This document shows, piece by piece, positions 12,640 through 24,966 of a stretch of DNA of 64,000 bases (positions are counted from its first letter, which is position 1; every line of letters starts with the position of its first letter). The stretch spans positions 9,300,001 to 9,364,000 of the forward strand of contig OX485806.1 of the NCBI GenBank assembly GCA_950295325.1, in the 5' to 3' direction. Source of the stretch: Polytrichum commune. Taxonomy: Eukaryota > Streptophyta > Polytrichopsida > Polytrichales > Polytrichaceae. A program made the position numbers and the translations under genes. Below the pieces are notes generated by a model that was given only the letters and a program-made list of their open reading frames with translations, was not told the origin of the DNA and did no database searches.

Positions 12640-14930
12640 ATAGATGTGATGGGCAAGGACTTCACATGTCAAAGTAGTGAAACTACATGCAGAAATACAT
12701 TGGTCATGGTATTATCATGATGTATCCCAACCACTCAAATCAAGTTGTTTTTGCAAATCATGTATTCTATTTGTTGTAATCATCATAGATTCATTGTGTG
12801 TGTGTGTGTGTGTGTGTGTTTTCTTATTTCAACTTTTAAGTGAGTGCATTTGTGTGTGTTTGACACAAGTGAAGAAAAACTCATTGCTAAGCCGCATGTG
12901 AGGCTTCCACCTCATGTATGATTCCACCGGCATAGTGTAGATATTGAAGGGCCCAACCATAGTATTGTTGTGAAAAAAAAAAAACACTCGCCCGAGTGTA
13001 GAGGACGCAAACAAGTTTCAAGCCACAAACCTAATAGAATATATCCACACGAGGGCTACTAGACTTCCAAGAACTTCTAGCTCAAATTTACAAAAAAAAA
13101 AAATTTAACCCCTACCCCATGTTATATCAAAGTGGTCAAGAATATCTAATCTATTTATGTCAAAACCGGCTTATACGCATGAACTTTTTACTACCATCGA
13201 AGTCTCCCATGATCAATGAACTTGTGCCGCAAAAAATGGACATGTTCCTTCTCATACAATAGTCTCAGTTCCACATCTCTTTCTGCATTGGCTTTGGAGG
13301 CTCAATTGGTGACCTCAACACCATCAATCCATCAACGGTCTAGGACAATGCCCTTTGTGGAGCTAAATGACTTTGGGGACTTGCATCCTTCACGTTGAAT
13401 GAAACTTACATTAGATTCAAACCTAACACAATGCATTGATTAAAATTTGTAAATTTGTAAATTGAGCACACGACAATTTTGAATTTTATCGTGGCATATC
13501 ACAATCAAATAGAGTGAGTTATTGTTGCAGTTGATTCTCTTTGGTTTGGACATCCTACATCAATTAGATTCAAGTTTGTTTGTTTTTGTTTTTTTGTTTT
13601 TCTTCCTTTCAGTTCCAAGGTTGAGTTTCCATGGGGGGTCAATCACCTATTGTTTAGTTGGCACCCACTTAAAAAGGTTGGAGGTTTTCAAGTGATGAGT
13701 GGTACCGTTATTTTATTAGTCCAGTGCAGTCTTCTACTAGTCTAGTGGGTGAATTGACTAGTGTCACAACCCAAACCCACTCTTAGTTTAAAAGGCGGTT
13801 TGTTAAGTAACAATGGTGGTCACCAAGCGTAATGTACAAATTAGTCCACTTCCTTCGATATACCTAAGTGCAGAGCACATGGCATACACCCCACTATACC
13901 CGGACCCATTGCTAATGGAGTCACCCCCACTCAAGGTCCTTGGAACATGGCTCAAACTCCTTGCAAACTACAATTTCCACACACTGGCCTCGACACTATC
14001 AATTGGGAGTTTGGGTTATGCCCTTACCAGTGCGGGTTGCCAAGGAATTCAAATGGATCAAGTGAGGATAGTCCTGGGAGTGTGGAAAATCCTAGGACAC
14101 AATCTCATAACTTCATTGCATTAATTCACTCAAATAAGCTTTTGGTCCTTCATGTAGGCGCCCCACCTCACCATCGAATAATGGAATGTCCACTCCAAAG
14201 TGAGGTCACTAACCACTTTTGAGGCTAATGCTCTTTGTAGGCTTTGACCAGCTCGGTAGGATGTGTCCTTTGCTTGATCAGGTGGTTGTTTACATAATTG
14301 GAAAGCCCTAGAAAATAACTTTTCAAATTGCTTGAATTTGATAAGATGTCCAAATCAATAAGAAATCAATTAAAAACATGTTGCCTCCTCTAGGAGGCAA
14401 TATGACACTCCTTTTGGGTCAACCCCCCAAACTAAACCTTCGTGAGGCTTAATGTGGTCCCTTAGCACTTCTTTAATGTCACATGTGCACTTAATAGCCA
14501 CCCCTCCATATGGGTGGCCATTGCCTTGTCGCCTTGTAGACTTGGGCATCAACCCAAGGTTCACGATGGCAAACGACGTGTTGGATCACTCCAAATAGCG
14601 GTGCTCCAAGTAGAGTGTGTAAACTTACACATGGTGGCAACTATGTGAAATTACATGCATGATGGGATTGATTATGACTTCTGTTATGACATGTCCCAAT
14701 CACTTGAAACGAGTTGATTCTTTTATGGAATTTGTTAATTTTGACAACCTACATCCACTAGTCTCAACAATATAACTTTTTGCAAATTTAAGTGTGGATT
14801 TCCATGAAGATCTATTCAACCATAATTCCAGTGCCACCCACTTAAATGTTGAAGGTTTTCGTGTGATAAGAGGTACTACTTGTTAATTACTATAGTGTGG
14901 TCACCCACTATTATTTTGCACACTATTCCG
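12640..14930. repeat. Three related segments of an old dispersed repeat (R4)
   Basis: Segments near 12660-12800, 13440-13770 and 14570-14920 share the same order of motifs: a 'catggt..attatcatgatg' part, a 'caatcacttgaaa..gttgatt' part, and a 'ggcacccacttaaa..gttggaggttttc' part. They are diverged direct copies. A (TG)n microsatellite lies at 12797-12820. No protein-coding gene is visible in this block. Confidence 0.45.
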
Positions 14931-16810
14931 GAGGATGAACCTCCACCCTTTTGCTCACCATGTAGACCATTACACTAACGCATGGTGGTTATAAATGATT
15001 TTCCGTCTCTTATTCATTATAAAGTCTAAGTTTGTTGATGGCTTAAGGACGGAATGCACTGCCATGTGGAGGTCAATTCAAGGAGAATACTCTCTAACAC
15101 AATAAAATGTATGGGAGATGTAAAACTCTTTCCAATTACTCGACCACATTAATGAAGTGTGAATAATGGGTGAGCGGAGCCTAGAGGACACGGAAACTCA
15201 CCCTAGAAGACATAATTTGGTGTCCGAGTTGCCCTCAATGTGTGGAACATTTTATACCTCATAAATGACACATGGCAAGTATTACGGGAGGTGTATTGCT
15301 GATAGCCATGTTTGATGATGTTTAAGCCACTTTGTTTCAAACAACACGAGTAAATGCTTCTTAGTGGTGTGCCTCCTCGTTTGTGAGGTATTGTTGGGTC
15401 ATTGTCAAGGTCAATCTTGTTCTAGTTGTGTTTGCGTGTTTAGCCTAAACAATTGTGACTATATGTCAACAATGACAAACATGTTCCTTTTCAATCGTGG
15501 GCACAACTATAGCATATACAACAATCTTCAATATAATATGTCACAAAATATGTTTATTGAATGTTGATTTTCAACATGTGAAGCAAGTCAATACTTAAGA
15601 TAGGATTCTTAGTGAATGGATTGTTTTAGCGACACCATCAGAACTCTTTAACTTGATAATTTATATGCATGAAATAATTCTTCAAAATAAAACTAGTATG
15701 CATTATGTGTTTTTGGACATACTATGGTTGTGCACTTGCCCAATTTTGATACAATTCTTTAGTTGTCACATTAAATGATGAGATTTGTTGACATGCATAT
15801 TGCTATGTATCACTTTTTCATGATAAGAATTTGTACGTAATTGGCGTCCATCTCAAATGTTCAAGATATCATAAGCACTCGATATAACACAGTAAGACCA
15901 CATACATTATGTATGCATAACATTGCAAAGCTCCATATGCCACCACTTACCCCAAGGAGAAGAATAGCCGGCCAAGGAGTTGGGAATAAATATGTTGTGA
16001 TTCTCAAAAACAATAATGTCAATGCCGGGGCAAGGGCCCCATGGAACATGACATCTCCTTTTTGATTTAAAATGTGGTGTGAGGGAGGACAAGGCTCAAT
16101 ATTGTTTGTGCGCCATGAAGAGCCGCCCCTTTCAAAATTATTCAACGTTTCTGGTCATGGTGGCCTTGTATATGTTTTGATGACGACAAAATACCTTGTT
16201 TCATTTGTCTCCAAAAAAAAAGGTAAGGAAATCCCACGCCAAACTTTGGGTTTACTTATGAATGGGGATAACCGACCGTTAGTTACTATGAAGCGGTTGA
16301 GGGGCTGATCACACCGGTCAATTTAGACATCAACTGTCGGCACCTCTGGCTATAATAGTGTGAAACATGGTGGACCGACATCTATTTCTCAACATAATCC
16401 CCAACAATTTCACGGCTGGAATTGGATGAAATTTTTGGTGTGATTGGGGCATGAGTTTGAGAAATGATTGGTTGAAGTTCAAGGCTCCATGAAAATCACC
16501 CATCATTGTAGACAAATCTATGGAATATACCTCAACTCAATCAAGAAATCCCAAAGAATCACAACAAGTAATTGGTTGGACTTGGAACCACTAAGATCTT
16601 GAGCATTGTCAAATAAGATTTTTGGGCACAATCAATCAAGATCCCGGTGTTTCCAAGTGCGCGACCGGTTACATGTTGTGATCTCCGGGTTCTTCTTTAC
16701 TAATTTGAGGTATATTCCATATATTCCTCTCAAATGACCGGTAACTTTCCCTTGAAGGCTTGAATTTCAACCAGTGATTTCTCAAACTCAACCACTTCAT
16801 CCGTTTGTAA
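14931..16810. other. Intergenic sequence, nothing recognised
   Basis: Only short chance frames were seen on both strands. Confidence 0.3.
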
Positions 16811-17142
16811 CTACACTAAATAGGATATTTAGTGTTTGATACACTAAATACGAATGCATACACTAAACATCAATAACCCTATGAAAGTAAGTAACATTAA
16901 ATGTAAACTCAAACACTAAACATCGACTATGGTAAGACGTGGAAGTTACATGTTTGAATTTAGTGTAAGTAAGGATATGAAAAAAAATGATACAATAAGG
17001 GAGGTGACAGTAGGGGGGAAGGTAGTGGCACATTTATGACAAACACTAATTATCAAGGAATTGAAAATTAACATTGAGTAGGGTAGGGTGATAACAACAG
17101 TAAATATAATCAAACACAAAATAAATACCCTATTTAGTGTAG
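16811..17142. mobile_element. CTACACTAAA-type MITE, copy M1 (332 bp)
   Basis: The left end CTACACTAAATAGGATATTT continues into TTAGTGT, so the terminus is itself a palindrome. The right end is TTTAGTGTAG at 17133-17142. Additional ACACTAAA motifs lie just inside the left end. No coding capacity. Confidence 0.65.
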
Positions 17143-17370
17143 GGGTCCGTTTCTCTCCGTTCATTGATCTTGACATATTATACCCAAAAATCCTCCCGAC
17201 ATCGATTTTGTGTGTGTTTGTGAGTGCAGGTGACTAGATAGATAGACGTGAGTACGGAGTCCCTCTTCACACATCATGCTCGAGGGTTGCGTGGGAAGGA
17301 CACATGGAGACACATAATGTCCTTGGTAGGTACATTCAAAGCTCCGGCACCCAACTTTGAAAGTACACTC

Positions 17371-17492
17371 GATAGTCGTATTAGTGTGGGTGGGTGGGGG
17401 AATTAGTGTGGAAATAATTAGGGTGGTGGGTCATGCTCCTTTTCTAGTGAAGGCGGAATTAATGTGGGTTCAAGACCCCGGGTCTTCCCCTA
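17371..17492. repeat. Dispersed repeat pair R5, copy a
   Basis: The segment from TAGTGTGGGTGG to GGTCTTCCCCTAA matches 18076-18185 in the same orientation with scattered differences. Between the two lie further 'aatgtggccca' motifs. It looks like a decayed non-autonomous element. Confidence 0.5.
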
Positions 17493-18058
17493 ATTCTCCG
17501 TGAAGACTTCCGGCCGGCCAACACATTGAGTATTCTTTACAGGACAAAAGTAGCATCAAATAGAATAATCAACCACGTTTGGTTTTTTTGAAAACGATTG
17601 TTGAGGCATGTGCTATTTTTTTTTACTAGAGATTTAGCATGGGTTGAAAATTAATGTGGCCCACGTTAATTCTTATTAGCACGGGCTTTAGAAAGTTAAT
17701 GTGGCCCACAATAATAGGACTATATAGTGTAATTTACTCATTTTTATTGCAGTTCGTGAAAGTTGTCTTCATAGTTGGAGGGGTTATAGGCAAGGTCACC
17801 AACTACAGTTATTAGTGGGATTTTGTTGCCACAATTTTAGTTCATTGACCATTATATATGTAGAGGTCGAGTTGCCTCGGCGTGGGTCGTTCCAAATTTC
17901 CGTTTTCATGTTAGAAATGAAGTTGAGATGGCTACTCACTATGGAAATCACGGTTCTTTGTTGTCGGTTTGCGTGCACTAGATGGATTTATGATCTACTA
18001 CACTAGTTGAATGTTAATCAATATTCATAGATGTCAAATCCGTCTGGTGGAAGAGAAC

Positions 18059-18185
18059 TACACTAAAATAACCATATTAGTGTGGGTGGAAAATTAGCTT
18101 GGAAATACTTAAATGCGGGCTACACTAAGTTTCTTCTAGTGAAGGTGGAATTAGCATGGGTTCAAGATCCCATGTCTTCCCCTAA
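18059..18185. repeat. Dispersed repeat pair R5, copy b
   Basis: Direct copy of 17371-17492. It also has ACTACACTAAAATAACC at its left border, recalling the CTACACTAAA MITE termini. Confidence 0.5.
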
Positions 18186-18602
18186 GTAAGAAAACTACTA
18201 AGAGTTTATAAAGCCATGAATTTCAAAAACTAGGTGTCAAAAGACATGTTGAAATATGACCAGCCCGTCAAAAGACCAATGATGTAAAAATTGACTGTCA
18301 CATGAAAGGCAAAAACGTTTGTCAACTATGAACACTCATAGGGTCAAGCCAAATGTGCCCTTTCTAAATAGTATTGACTTTCTACAGTTAAGCATGGCTT
18401 GTGTGAAGATACATGTGATTTGCTCCATCCAAGTTCGGGAGCATGTGAGTGTCCAATTAAGATGGCAACATGTGAACAAGGACTTTAAGCTTCCATGGAA
18501 ACCGATGTAATTCCAATCCTAGCAGAAGGGAGCCCCACGTACAAGACAATCTCATAGGCAGAGAGACTCTGACAAAAGAGGAAGAGGATTTGCTACACTC
18601 GG

Positions 18603-19364
18603 ACCTCGTTAATAGGACACTCGTTGTTTATACGACACCCTCGATAATTACGACACATTCTTGCAAGACCAAACTTTTGTGGTCCAAAACTCCCTCTTTT
18701 ATACGACCACGACACTCGATAATGTGACGTTTAGAATCTCCGTTTTGTCATACTAAAGAGGTAGTTAATGCTTAAGTTCTTTTCATCTATGCTATGTACA
18801 TCTTAAATGCATCCATTTTCACTTGGGAACTACTTGGGAACTTCACTTACCATTGGGAACTTAATGAGAATTAGGGTTACTAGTGTAGAATGGACATGGG
18901 TTAGGGTTAGAGTGGCCTCCTGCCTAGTATGTTGCCTTGTGCACGGGTGATATAGTATCACTAGTATCTTGATGTTAAACGTCATGCATCATTGTTGTCT
19001 AGTTCCTTATTAGAGAACTCTTTATATTATGGTGTTAGTGAAATTATGAGTTTTCAAAAGTTCGTAGGGAATTTAGATATGATGACAATTGCTAACTTGG
19101 GTAGGCAACACCAGAGATCTTTGGACACTTATTTCAGGAGTTCTTGAGAATATTTGTATTTGTCTGGAGTTACAAGTTCTTATATCATACCATCTATATT
19201 GCTTAAACTTGTTGTATGTATATTTTAAAGCTCATATTATGTATATTTTTGTATTCCCTCGATAATACGACAACTTTACGCCATTTGTCATATTAATGAG
19301 AAGACGGCACCTCGATAATACGACTTTTTTTGTGTGTTTCCCAAATGTGTCATACTAAAGAGGG
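18603..19364. mobile_element. Non-autonomous element with repeated subterminal CCTCGATAATACGAC motifs
   Basis: The motif CTCGATAATACGAC or a close variant occurs at about 18649, 18716, 19258 and 19311, and its relative CCTCTTTAGTATGAC appears inverted at about 18749 and 19350. CCTCGTTAATAGGAC opens the element at about 18604. Clusters of one motif in both orientations near both ends are typical of transposase binding sites, and this termini style (CCTCG-TAATACGA) recalls pogo/Tigger-like Tc1/mariner elements. No transposase is encoded. Borders are approximate and no target duplication was verified. Confidence 0.5.
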
Positions 19365-19370
19365 TGAACA

Positions 19371-19768
19371 TTACACTAAATATGATATAGAGTTGTCATA
19401 TGGTATTTTATGTCACTATGGTAAACTTTCCAGATGACACTTCTTATGAATAAGTGAACAAAGATTGCCATGCATCATGATGGATGAGTTCATCCATTGG
19501 CCAAACCCCTACCCTCTCTTCTCTTGTCGGCAACTTGTGATGAAATATTATCATGGATGATTGAAATTTGGGTGAGTAATCACTTGGTAAGTGACAATAA
19601 CTGCAACACCGTAAATCTGTAATCCCCCCTACAAAAGCTTACAAGGAATGACAAAAATAACGTTGGGTTAACATTAAGTGCTAATGACACTAGCTACACC
19701 GCGGTTTACAATTAATATTGAGCAAGACAACTAGAATTGGTGACAGTAAATATCATATTTTAGTGTAG
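19371..19768 (+). mobile_element. CTACACTAAA-type MITE, copy M2
   Basis: The left end TTACACTAAATATGATAT and right end ATATCATATTTTAGTGTAG are inverted copies with one indel. The interior shares long stretches with M3, M4, M5 and M6 (for example the 'ggtttacaatta.tattgagcaagacaa.tagaattggtgaca' order near the right end). Confidence 0.75.
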
Positions 19769-20052
19769 TTCTTGCCCATGAGCATCTTATCAAAGCTCTG
19801 CCAGGAATGTGGAAAGTGAAGTTTATTTTTTTCTTTTGGTAGATGCCGAATACTCTTCGATTCAACCAGCAACTGATTATGTAATTAGTGTTGCTGCTTG
19901 TAAATTCAACAAAGGAGATCATCCTCTAGTATACGGCACCTTGCAAACATACTTGACTGATTCCTTTCAACGACTCCATCTGACCGTGAAAGGGTCACAT
20001 GAACAAGGACTCTCCAGCAGTGTGAAAATTGTTCGATGAGTGAGAAAAAGCA
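19769..20052 (+). pseudogene. Exon-like fragment bracketed by two inverted MITE copies
   Basis: The frame from about 19842 to the TGA at 20037-20039 has no convincing own start, but reads like conserved protein (PATDYVISVAACKFNKGD, then HPLVYGTLQTYLTDSFQRL). It is preceded by a CTTTTGGTAG acceptor-like site, and before that by another coding-like piece (EHLIKALPGMWKVK at about 19780-19825). I do not recognise the family. The fragment sits exactly between MITE copies M2 and M3, which are in opposite orientation. Confidence 0.35.
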
Positions 20053-20357
20053 CTACACTAAATACAATCTGTACTGTCTCCAATTCTAAGTGTCTTGCTC
20101 AATACTAATTGTAAACCGTGGTGTAGTTTAGTGTCACCAACACTAATTGTTAATCCAATATTATTTATCATTCCTTGTAATCTTTTGGATGGGTGATTAT
20201 AGATTTACAGCGATGCAATTACAATCACTTACCAATTGCTTTTTCATACAAATTTCAATCATCCATGACAATACTTCACCACAAGTTGCTGAGAAAAGTT
20301 TACCATAGCAACATAAAATACATACCATATGACACTACATATCATATTTAGTGTAGC
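20053..20357 (-). mobile_element. CTACACTAAA-type MITE, copy M3
   Basis: The ends are CTACACTAAATACAATCT and ATCATATTTAGTGTAG. It is the reverse orientation of M2, with which it brackets a coding-like segment. Confidence 0.75.
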
Positions 20358-20607
20358 TGCCTCTTTGCAAGCACCTTCTCCAATTCACTCAAATATTGAG
20401 GAAACACACCGATGTTACAACTCATGTGCGAGCATTCATGTTAGAGCAAATAAGCTCAAGGAATGCGTATGTGGTGGTAGCCACTCATAACATGGCCTTC
20501 GGTATGAACCCTAAATTTTCCTTCCAAAACAAGAAAGCCGACACTCATTCACATAAGCTACATGGATGGGCTTACATAAAGACCCAAGCCGAATATCCCT
20601 CTGTAAC

Positions 20608-21180
20608 GTGATGAGATGGCCTTATTTTGCATAACGTACCCCACATATTTCGGAGTGCAAATACGTTTTTGGACAGGGCATTACGTTTCTCAAGCAATCA
20701 TAACCATCAAAATGAAACCACCTCAAAGCCAAGTTCCTACAGGTTTCGCTGTATCTTTGTAGCGTCGTCAATACGCCTAATCAACTTGACAGATTGTATT
20801 GCCCTTTGTATTTTGTAAAATAATTTGCTGCAATTTACGTGTTGCAATCGCGAAAAGACGTGGGGCGGCTTGTTTCACTATCTTTCAAACAATAGACTCT
20901 TTGACTATTTTTTGCTTGTGCTAGTGCCTTTTCCGAACCCCATCATTATTTCATTTCCTGCACGTAAAATAACTAATCTTCAATATCCAAAGACTTCATT
21001 TTTGGATTACGGATGTCCTTTGACCTTCTTTATGTTCGGTAATGCATTAGGGGACTTCATTATGAGGAACATGGACACCTATGCTCAGCTATTGCCCTTA
21101 TTCGCCACACAATGCACTTCCCCAAATGCACTTCCTATTACAGAATTCATCACTCCATGCTGGGTACTTTTGTGTGAACA
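20608..21180. repeat. Dispersed repeat R3, longer copy
   Basis: Two blocks of this stretch (20620-20700 and 21020-21150) align in order with 32685-32890: both share 'ttacgtttttggagagggcatta' and 'gaggaacatggacaactatgctc' type segments (variants). The spacing differs, so one copy has an insertion or the other a deletion. A 119-aa frame here is spurious. Confidence 0.5.
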
Positions 21181-21353
21181 CTGACTACTTCCAGTGAGGA
21201 GGCGCATTCTTCTGTGTGGCATCGCCATGATCGATAATTGGGTTGCCAATTTATGTGAAGGAGTTTGCTGTTATTCACTGAGAGATCAGTTTGAAGGTTT
21301 GTGTGGAGCTTTTGAGAGATGATTCATGACAAGCCGTAACTGTTGATTTGCAG

Positions 21354-21577
21354 GCCGGGCAGCAGCATCAAAATCGCAAGCATTAGGGATGTCACCAGGT
21401 AACCCACGGTTGCAATTTGCACAGCGGAAAAGGGTGGCTGATGTCCTTTCCATGTCATTGACACATGCTGGATTCCAAGAACAAGATGTTGCCGTTTGGA
21501 ACCGTTCTGGAGTTCATTCCCTACATTGTGAGACGTGCAGTGGAAAATCGTGGTCTTCTGTAGGTGCAGTGATATGA
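21354..21577 (+). pseudogene. Orphan exon-like segment
   Basis: After a good acceptor (GATTTGCAG at 21345-21353) an open frame runs for about 73 codons and ends with TGA 21575-21577. It contains GNPRLQFAQRKRVADVLSMS and HAGFQEQDVAVWNRSG, which looks like real protein. No matching upstream exon or known family was identified. It could be the last exon of a broken gene or a captured exon. Confidence 0.3.
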
Positions 21578-21644
21578 AAATCTGACACTCTCTTAGATAC
21601 CTAATCTCCGGAAGCTCAGAAACATTCTTGAGTAGCCTTTTGTG

Positions 21645-21645
21645 T

Positions 21646-21673
<28 letters not shown>
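21645..21673. repeat. (CT)n microsatellite
   Basis: An uninterrupted CT dinucleotide run of about 28 bp. Confidence 0.9.
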
Positions 21674-21676
<3 letters not shown>

Positions 21677-21779
21677 AAAAGTGGATAATTCTTAGGTAAT
21701 CCGGATAACCTCTGAATGATTCCATTCGCGCACACCACTTCAATTCAATTCAAGCTTGGTGGATGAATGGGAGAAGGCT

Positions 21780-23537
21780 TCATGTCTGAAGAAGATAGGC
21801 AGCAATGAGGTTATTGTCCAATGACGAGACTTTAATGCCAATTAACTATACTTGGTATTCATACATGATGCAATCAAGCACCTTGGTTCCTGGAAATTTA
21901 TTCTTGAACCTAGCACAGAAAGTAAGCGTTCTTACGAGGCTCAAGAATTTCATGAGATTTCCCCAATTCACAACCAACACATACATGACTTCACGCGGGG
22001 AGGTGGCCACCTTGAGATGGTGAGCAACACGTCAATGTTCATGTTTGTCTCTTCTTGTTTTTGGCCAATGGTACCCGATGAACGACTCAATTGAGCTTCT
22101 TCAAATTTTGAGGTGGGCAACTTGAGATTGTGACCTCGACCAAAACCGAGAAGAGACAATTCATTGATTACAGATTGTTCAAACGAACGGAAAAAAGAAA
22201 AGGAACAGAAGAAAACCAGCACCACATGGAATGACACCACACATAGTACCAAACATCGGAACAGAAAACCTCCCTGGCTTATAAATCGATGGATGTCCAG
22301 ATTGATACCTCAATCTACCAAACCCAAACTCGCGTACCTTCTTCACACTCAAAATTCGTTCAGGCCCGACACTTGTTACCAACTCCAAGCCTACCTTCGG
22401 AGCAAAACAGCAATGTAGGCTCCGAGACTCCAAATTCTGTTGCAATCCAACCTCGTGGATCTTCCACGCGGTTCACTTGTGCAGAGAAAGTGACTTTCCT
22501 GTTATACAAATTGAATTGACTTGGATTGTATGTGAACACGACCCTAACAAAAGGAGAGGAATAGGAACAAGAGAAGAACTTTTAATGGACGTCTGCACAT
22601 GACACGGTGAACATATTGTCAATATTTAAAACCTCATGTTTTCATTACTCGGACTGCGTCTTCCAGTAAGGAATTGAATGCACGCAGACACACTGAAACC
22701 TTTTTAATGCACTGCTAGGTGATGATCTACAATCCTGCTTCACTTCAGAAAAGAAAGCTTCACATTTGATGTACCATAAATTAATCAAGAGAATCCTCAA
22801 GGATAAAAGTAAGCAGGGCGTATAAAATACTGATTGGCAATCTAGACAACCTGGAGCTTCCTTGAATTGCTAGAAGATGTTTCGTTGATTACTGTGAAGG
22901 AAGAGTACCTGAATCTATTGTGAATTGAGGCAATCTTCAGTTACTGAAAATAATCTTCAACCATTGCTTCTGGCAGGCTCTGGACGTGGTTTCATGATAA
23001 GGTGCAAGGGCCATTGTGGCCACACTCCAGTTACGATTTTGGCTGTTGAATGGGATTAGAAATCATCCCATCCAGGTAGCAACTGCAAATCACGAAGGTT
23101 GTCCTCATATCAAGTGACGGGGCTGATGCAAAGCTCGCAACCTTGTTGTCGATCCCATCTACCTCGCTGATCACTGGACGGAAGAATCTTGGCATGTTAC
23201 TGAGGCCACTTTAGGGCTGCATTCTTTAACTCCTGTGAAGAATTGTTTTGATTTAAATGTGAATTAGGGCCATCTTCAGTTCCTGTGTTGTGAGTTCGTT
23301 GTGAAAGAGGAATAATTCCACGTCGGGTAGAATTATACACATGCTCTTTAGAATAGATTGTCACTCTGTTGCATTCGATAGGACACAATCACATTGGAAA
23401 ATATGTGTATAACATCCACACAATCGAGTGAGTGTGGCACATTGGAAGTTGATACAGATTCCATTCCGCCCTAATTCTCGCAATAAGTCATACGCACATG
23501 GACTCGAGACATGGAAATGCACTACCAATCATGCAGA
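21780..23537. other. Unassigned sequence flanking the inverted repeat
   Basis: Base composition is less AT-rich than the rest of the left half, and several frames of 70-95 codons exist on both strands, but none shows a recognisable domain or consistent splice model. It could hold decayed gene sequence. Confidence 0.25.
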
Positions 23538-23789
23538 GAGCAAATGCACAATCAGTGGGAGTGCATGGAATTGCACTACCAATCATGGAAATGCAGTAGC
23601 AATCATGCACTCACATTTGCGTCGATGCCACCCACTCTTCCCTCTTGACGCCTGAAATTTACACACATGATGGTCGGACATGGTTGGACGTTTCAAAGTA
23701 GCAGGAGGCATTATTTCATTACAAGGACTGTCCCCTCTTCCAGAATCCTTGGCACTGGAGGACTCGTGAGAACAAAATTGTCACTACGC

Positions 23790-23990
23790 GGCCCCAATGT
23801 AGGGCACCTGCAGTCGTCTATCCAGAAGATCAAAATTGCCTATATGAAGTGCTTGCTTGTGTGGCTCCAATGTGGAGACGTAATGCTCAATTCCTTGGTA
23901 CAGAATTGAGACCGATGCTCTACAAAATTGATAGCCCCGATGTGGGGCTGCTCTCCGAATCATCTGCCTTTTGGCTCCAATGTGGAGACA
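23790..23990 (+). other. Cluster of five short hairpins beyond the HMA gene (left arm)
   Basis: GGCCCCAATGTAGGGC (about 23790), GGCTCCAATGTGGAGAC (23863), CTCAATTC..GAATTGAG (23886-23910), GCCCCGATGTGGGGC (23934) and GGCTCCAATGTGGAGAC (23973) are each self-complementary with a 3-9 nt loop. Four share the core CCRATGTRGRG. They lie 50-260 bp past the stop codon of the HMA gene, so they may be in its 3' UTR. Confidence 0.6.
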
Positions 23991-24045
23991 TGATCACTAA
24001 ACCTATCTATCTGTACAAATTCAGACTTATATACGTGCGGCTGCT

Positions 24046-24558
24046 TCAGTATCCATATTCCACCCGCTGCACATTGTTAGTGTCGAGTGTCATGTAGTGC
24101 GTGGAACTCGAGTCTCGGTAGCTTGGACAATAGCTCGAAGAATATGAAGACCCGCTGTTGGAAGGGTTCCTTTGTCGAGAGTGGCTTCTCTGCAGGTATG
24201 TGCCGCGGTCTCGGCATGTTATATCCGAGGGCAGGCACTCTACATCTGGGTAATGAGCGTGGGAGCTCTGAGATCGGAGTGCAGCGTGCCGCGCTCGCTT
24301 CAATGCTCGCATGGGATCCACGTAGCCGGTCACGAATAGCCTGTTCTTGTATGGGTCGCTCGCCACATCGACAACGCCTTCCAAGTCGAAGAGCGCCTCT
24401 CTGGCCTGCTCTTCGCATGCGGCGCAACACATGGCCACAGTCAACTCGAAAGTGGGAACCGCGCACCGCTCAGGCCGAGATGGGCGGCTTTGGGAGGAGC
24501 AGAATTGGCGCCTTGAGTCGCATTCTCCGTAGAAGAAATCAGTCATTGACATTGCCAT
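24046..24558 (-). CDS. HMA-domain metal-binding protein, copy 1
   Basis: This single-exon gene encodes 170 residues. Residues about 36-92 form a heavy-metal-associated (HMA, ferredoxin-like) domain: TFELTVAMCCAAC gives the MxCxxC metal site (M43, C45, C48), followed by an amphipathic helix (EEQAREALFDLEGV) and a second strand (KNRLFVTGYV). The C-terminal third is Ser/Tyr/Arg-rich, low in complexity and ends EYGY; there is no CaaX box, so it is an HPP-like rather than an isoprenylated HIPP protein. Known HMA proteins bind Cu(I), Zn(II) or Cd(II) and act as cytosolic metallochaperones or sensors. The start is in a GCCATGG context. The gene lies in the left arm of an inverted repeat and points outward. 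Its twin at 30897-31409 differs at only three residues. Confidence 0.85.
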   Translation of the reverse strand: MAMSMTDFFYGECDSRRQFCSSQSRPSRPERCAVPTFELTVAMCCAACEEQAREALFDLEGVVDVASDPYKNRLFVTGYVDPMRALKRARHAALRSQSSHAHYPDVECLPSDITCRDRGTYLQRSHSRQRNPSNSGSSYSSSYCPSYRDSSSTHYMTLDTNNVQRVEYGY

Positions 24559-24966
24559 GGCAATGTCGTCGAAGGTCGATGAACCTCTTGATCAACGCAG
24601 GTGTGACCTCCTTCCGCAAATGTGCAGGCAAGCGGGTTTTTCCGAGCCGACAATTGGGCGAAGCCTAAACCCTGAAGCTCTCGATGTGTGGGAATTGAAG
24701 CAGGGGTGAAATTCGTGGTGCGCTCGCATACGGGAAGAGCCTTCTCTCCTGCTTCTCGGGAAAATACTATGTCAATCTAGGTTCCAAGGGAAGAAACCCC
24801 TGAGTCGAGGTTTTGTGCCCGTTTTGTGAACCCGAAGGGGGTTTTTGCTGCTAAGGGAAGCTCGCTCTGCTGGGTTTCTTGCGCACTGGTGAGGAAATGT
24901 AGCAATCTCTCTCCCTTGCTTACCAACGGCAGAGAGAACTGACAAAACACGAATGGCTTTCTTCGA

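Noticed and set aside
12797-12820. CRISPR-like or regulatory array
   Set aside because: It is a plain (TG)n microsatellite; no CRISPR arrays are expected or seen in this nuclear plant sequence.
24087-24668. 193-aa open frame opposite the HMA gene, also present in the right arm (30787-31368)
   Set aside because: It is antisense to a clear HMA domain, and its conservation follows from the arms being near identical. Its sequence shows no domain.
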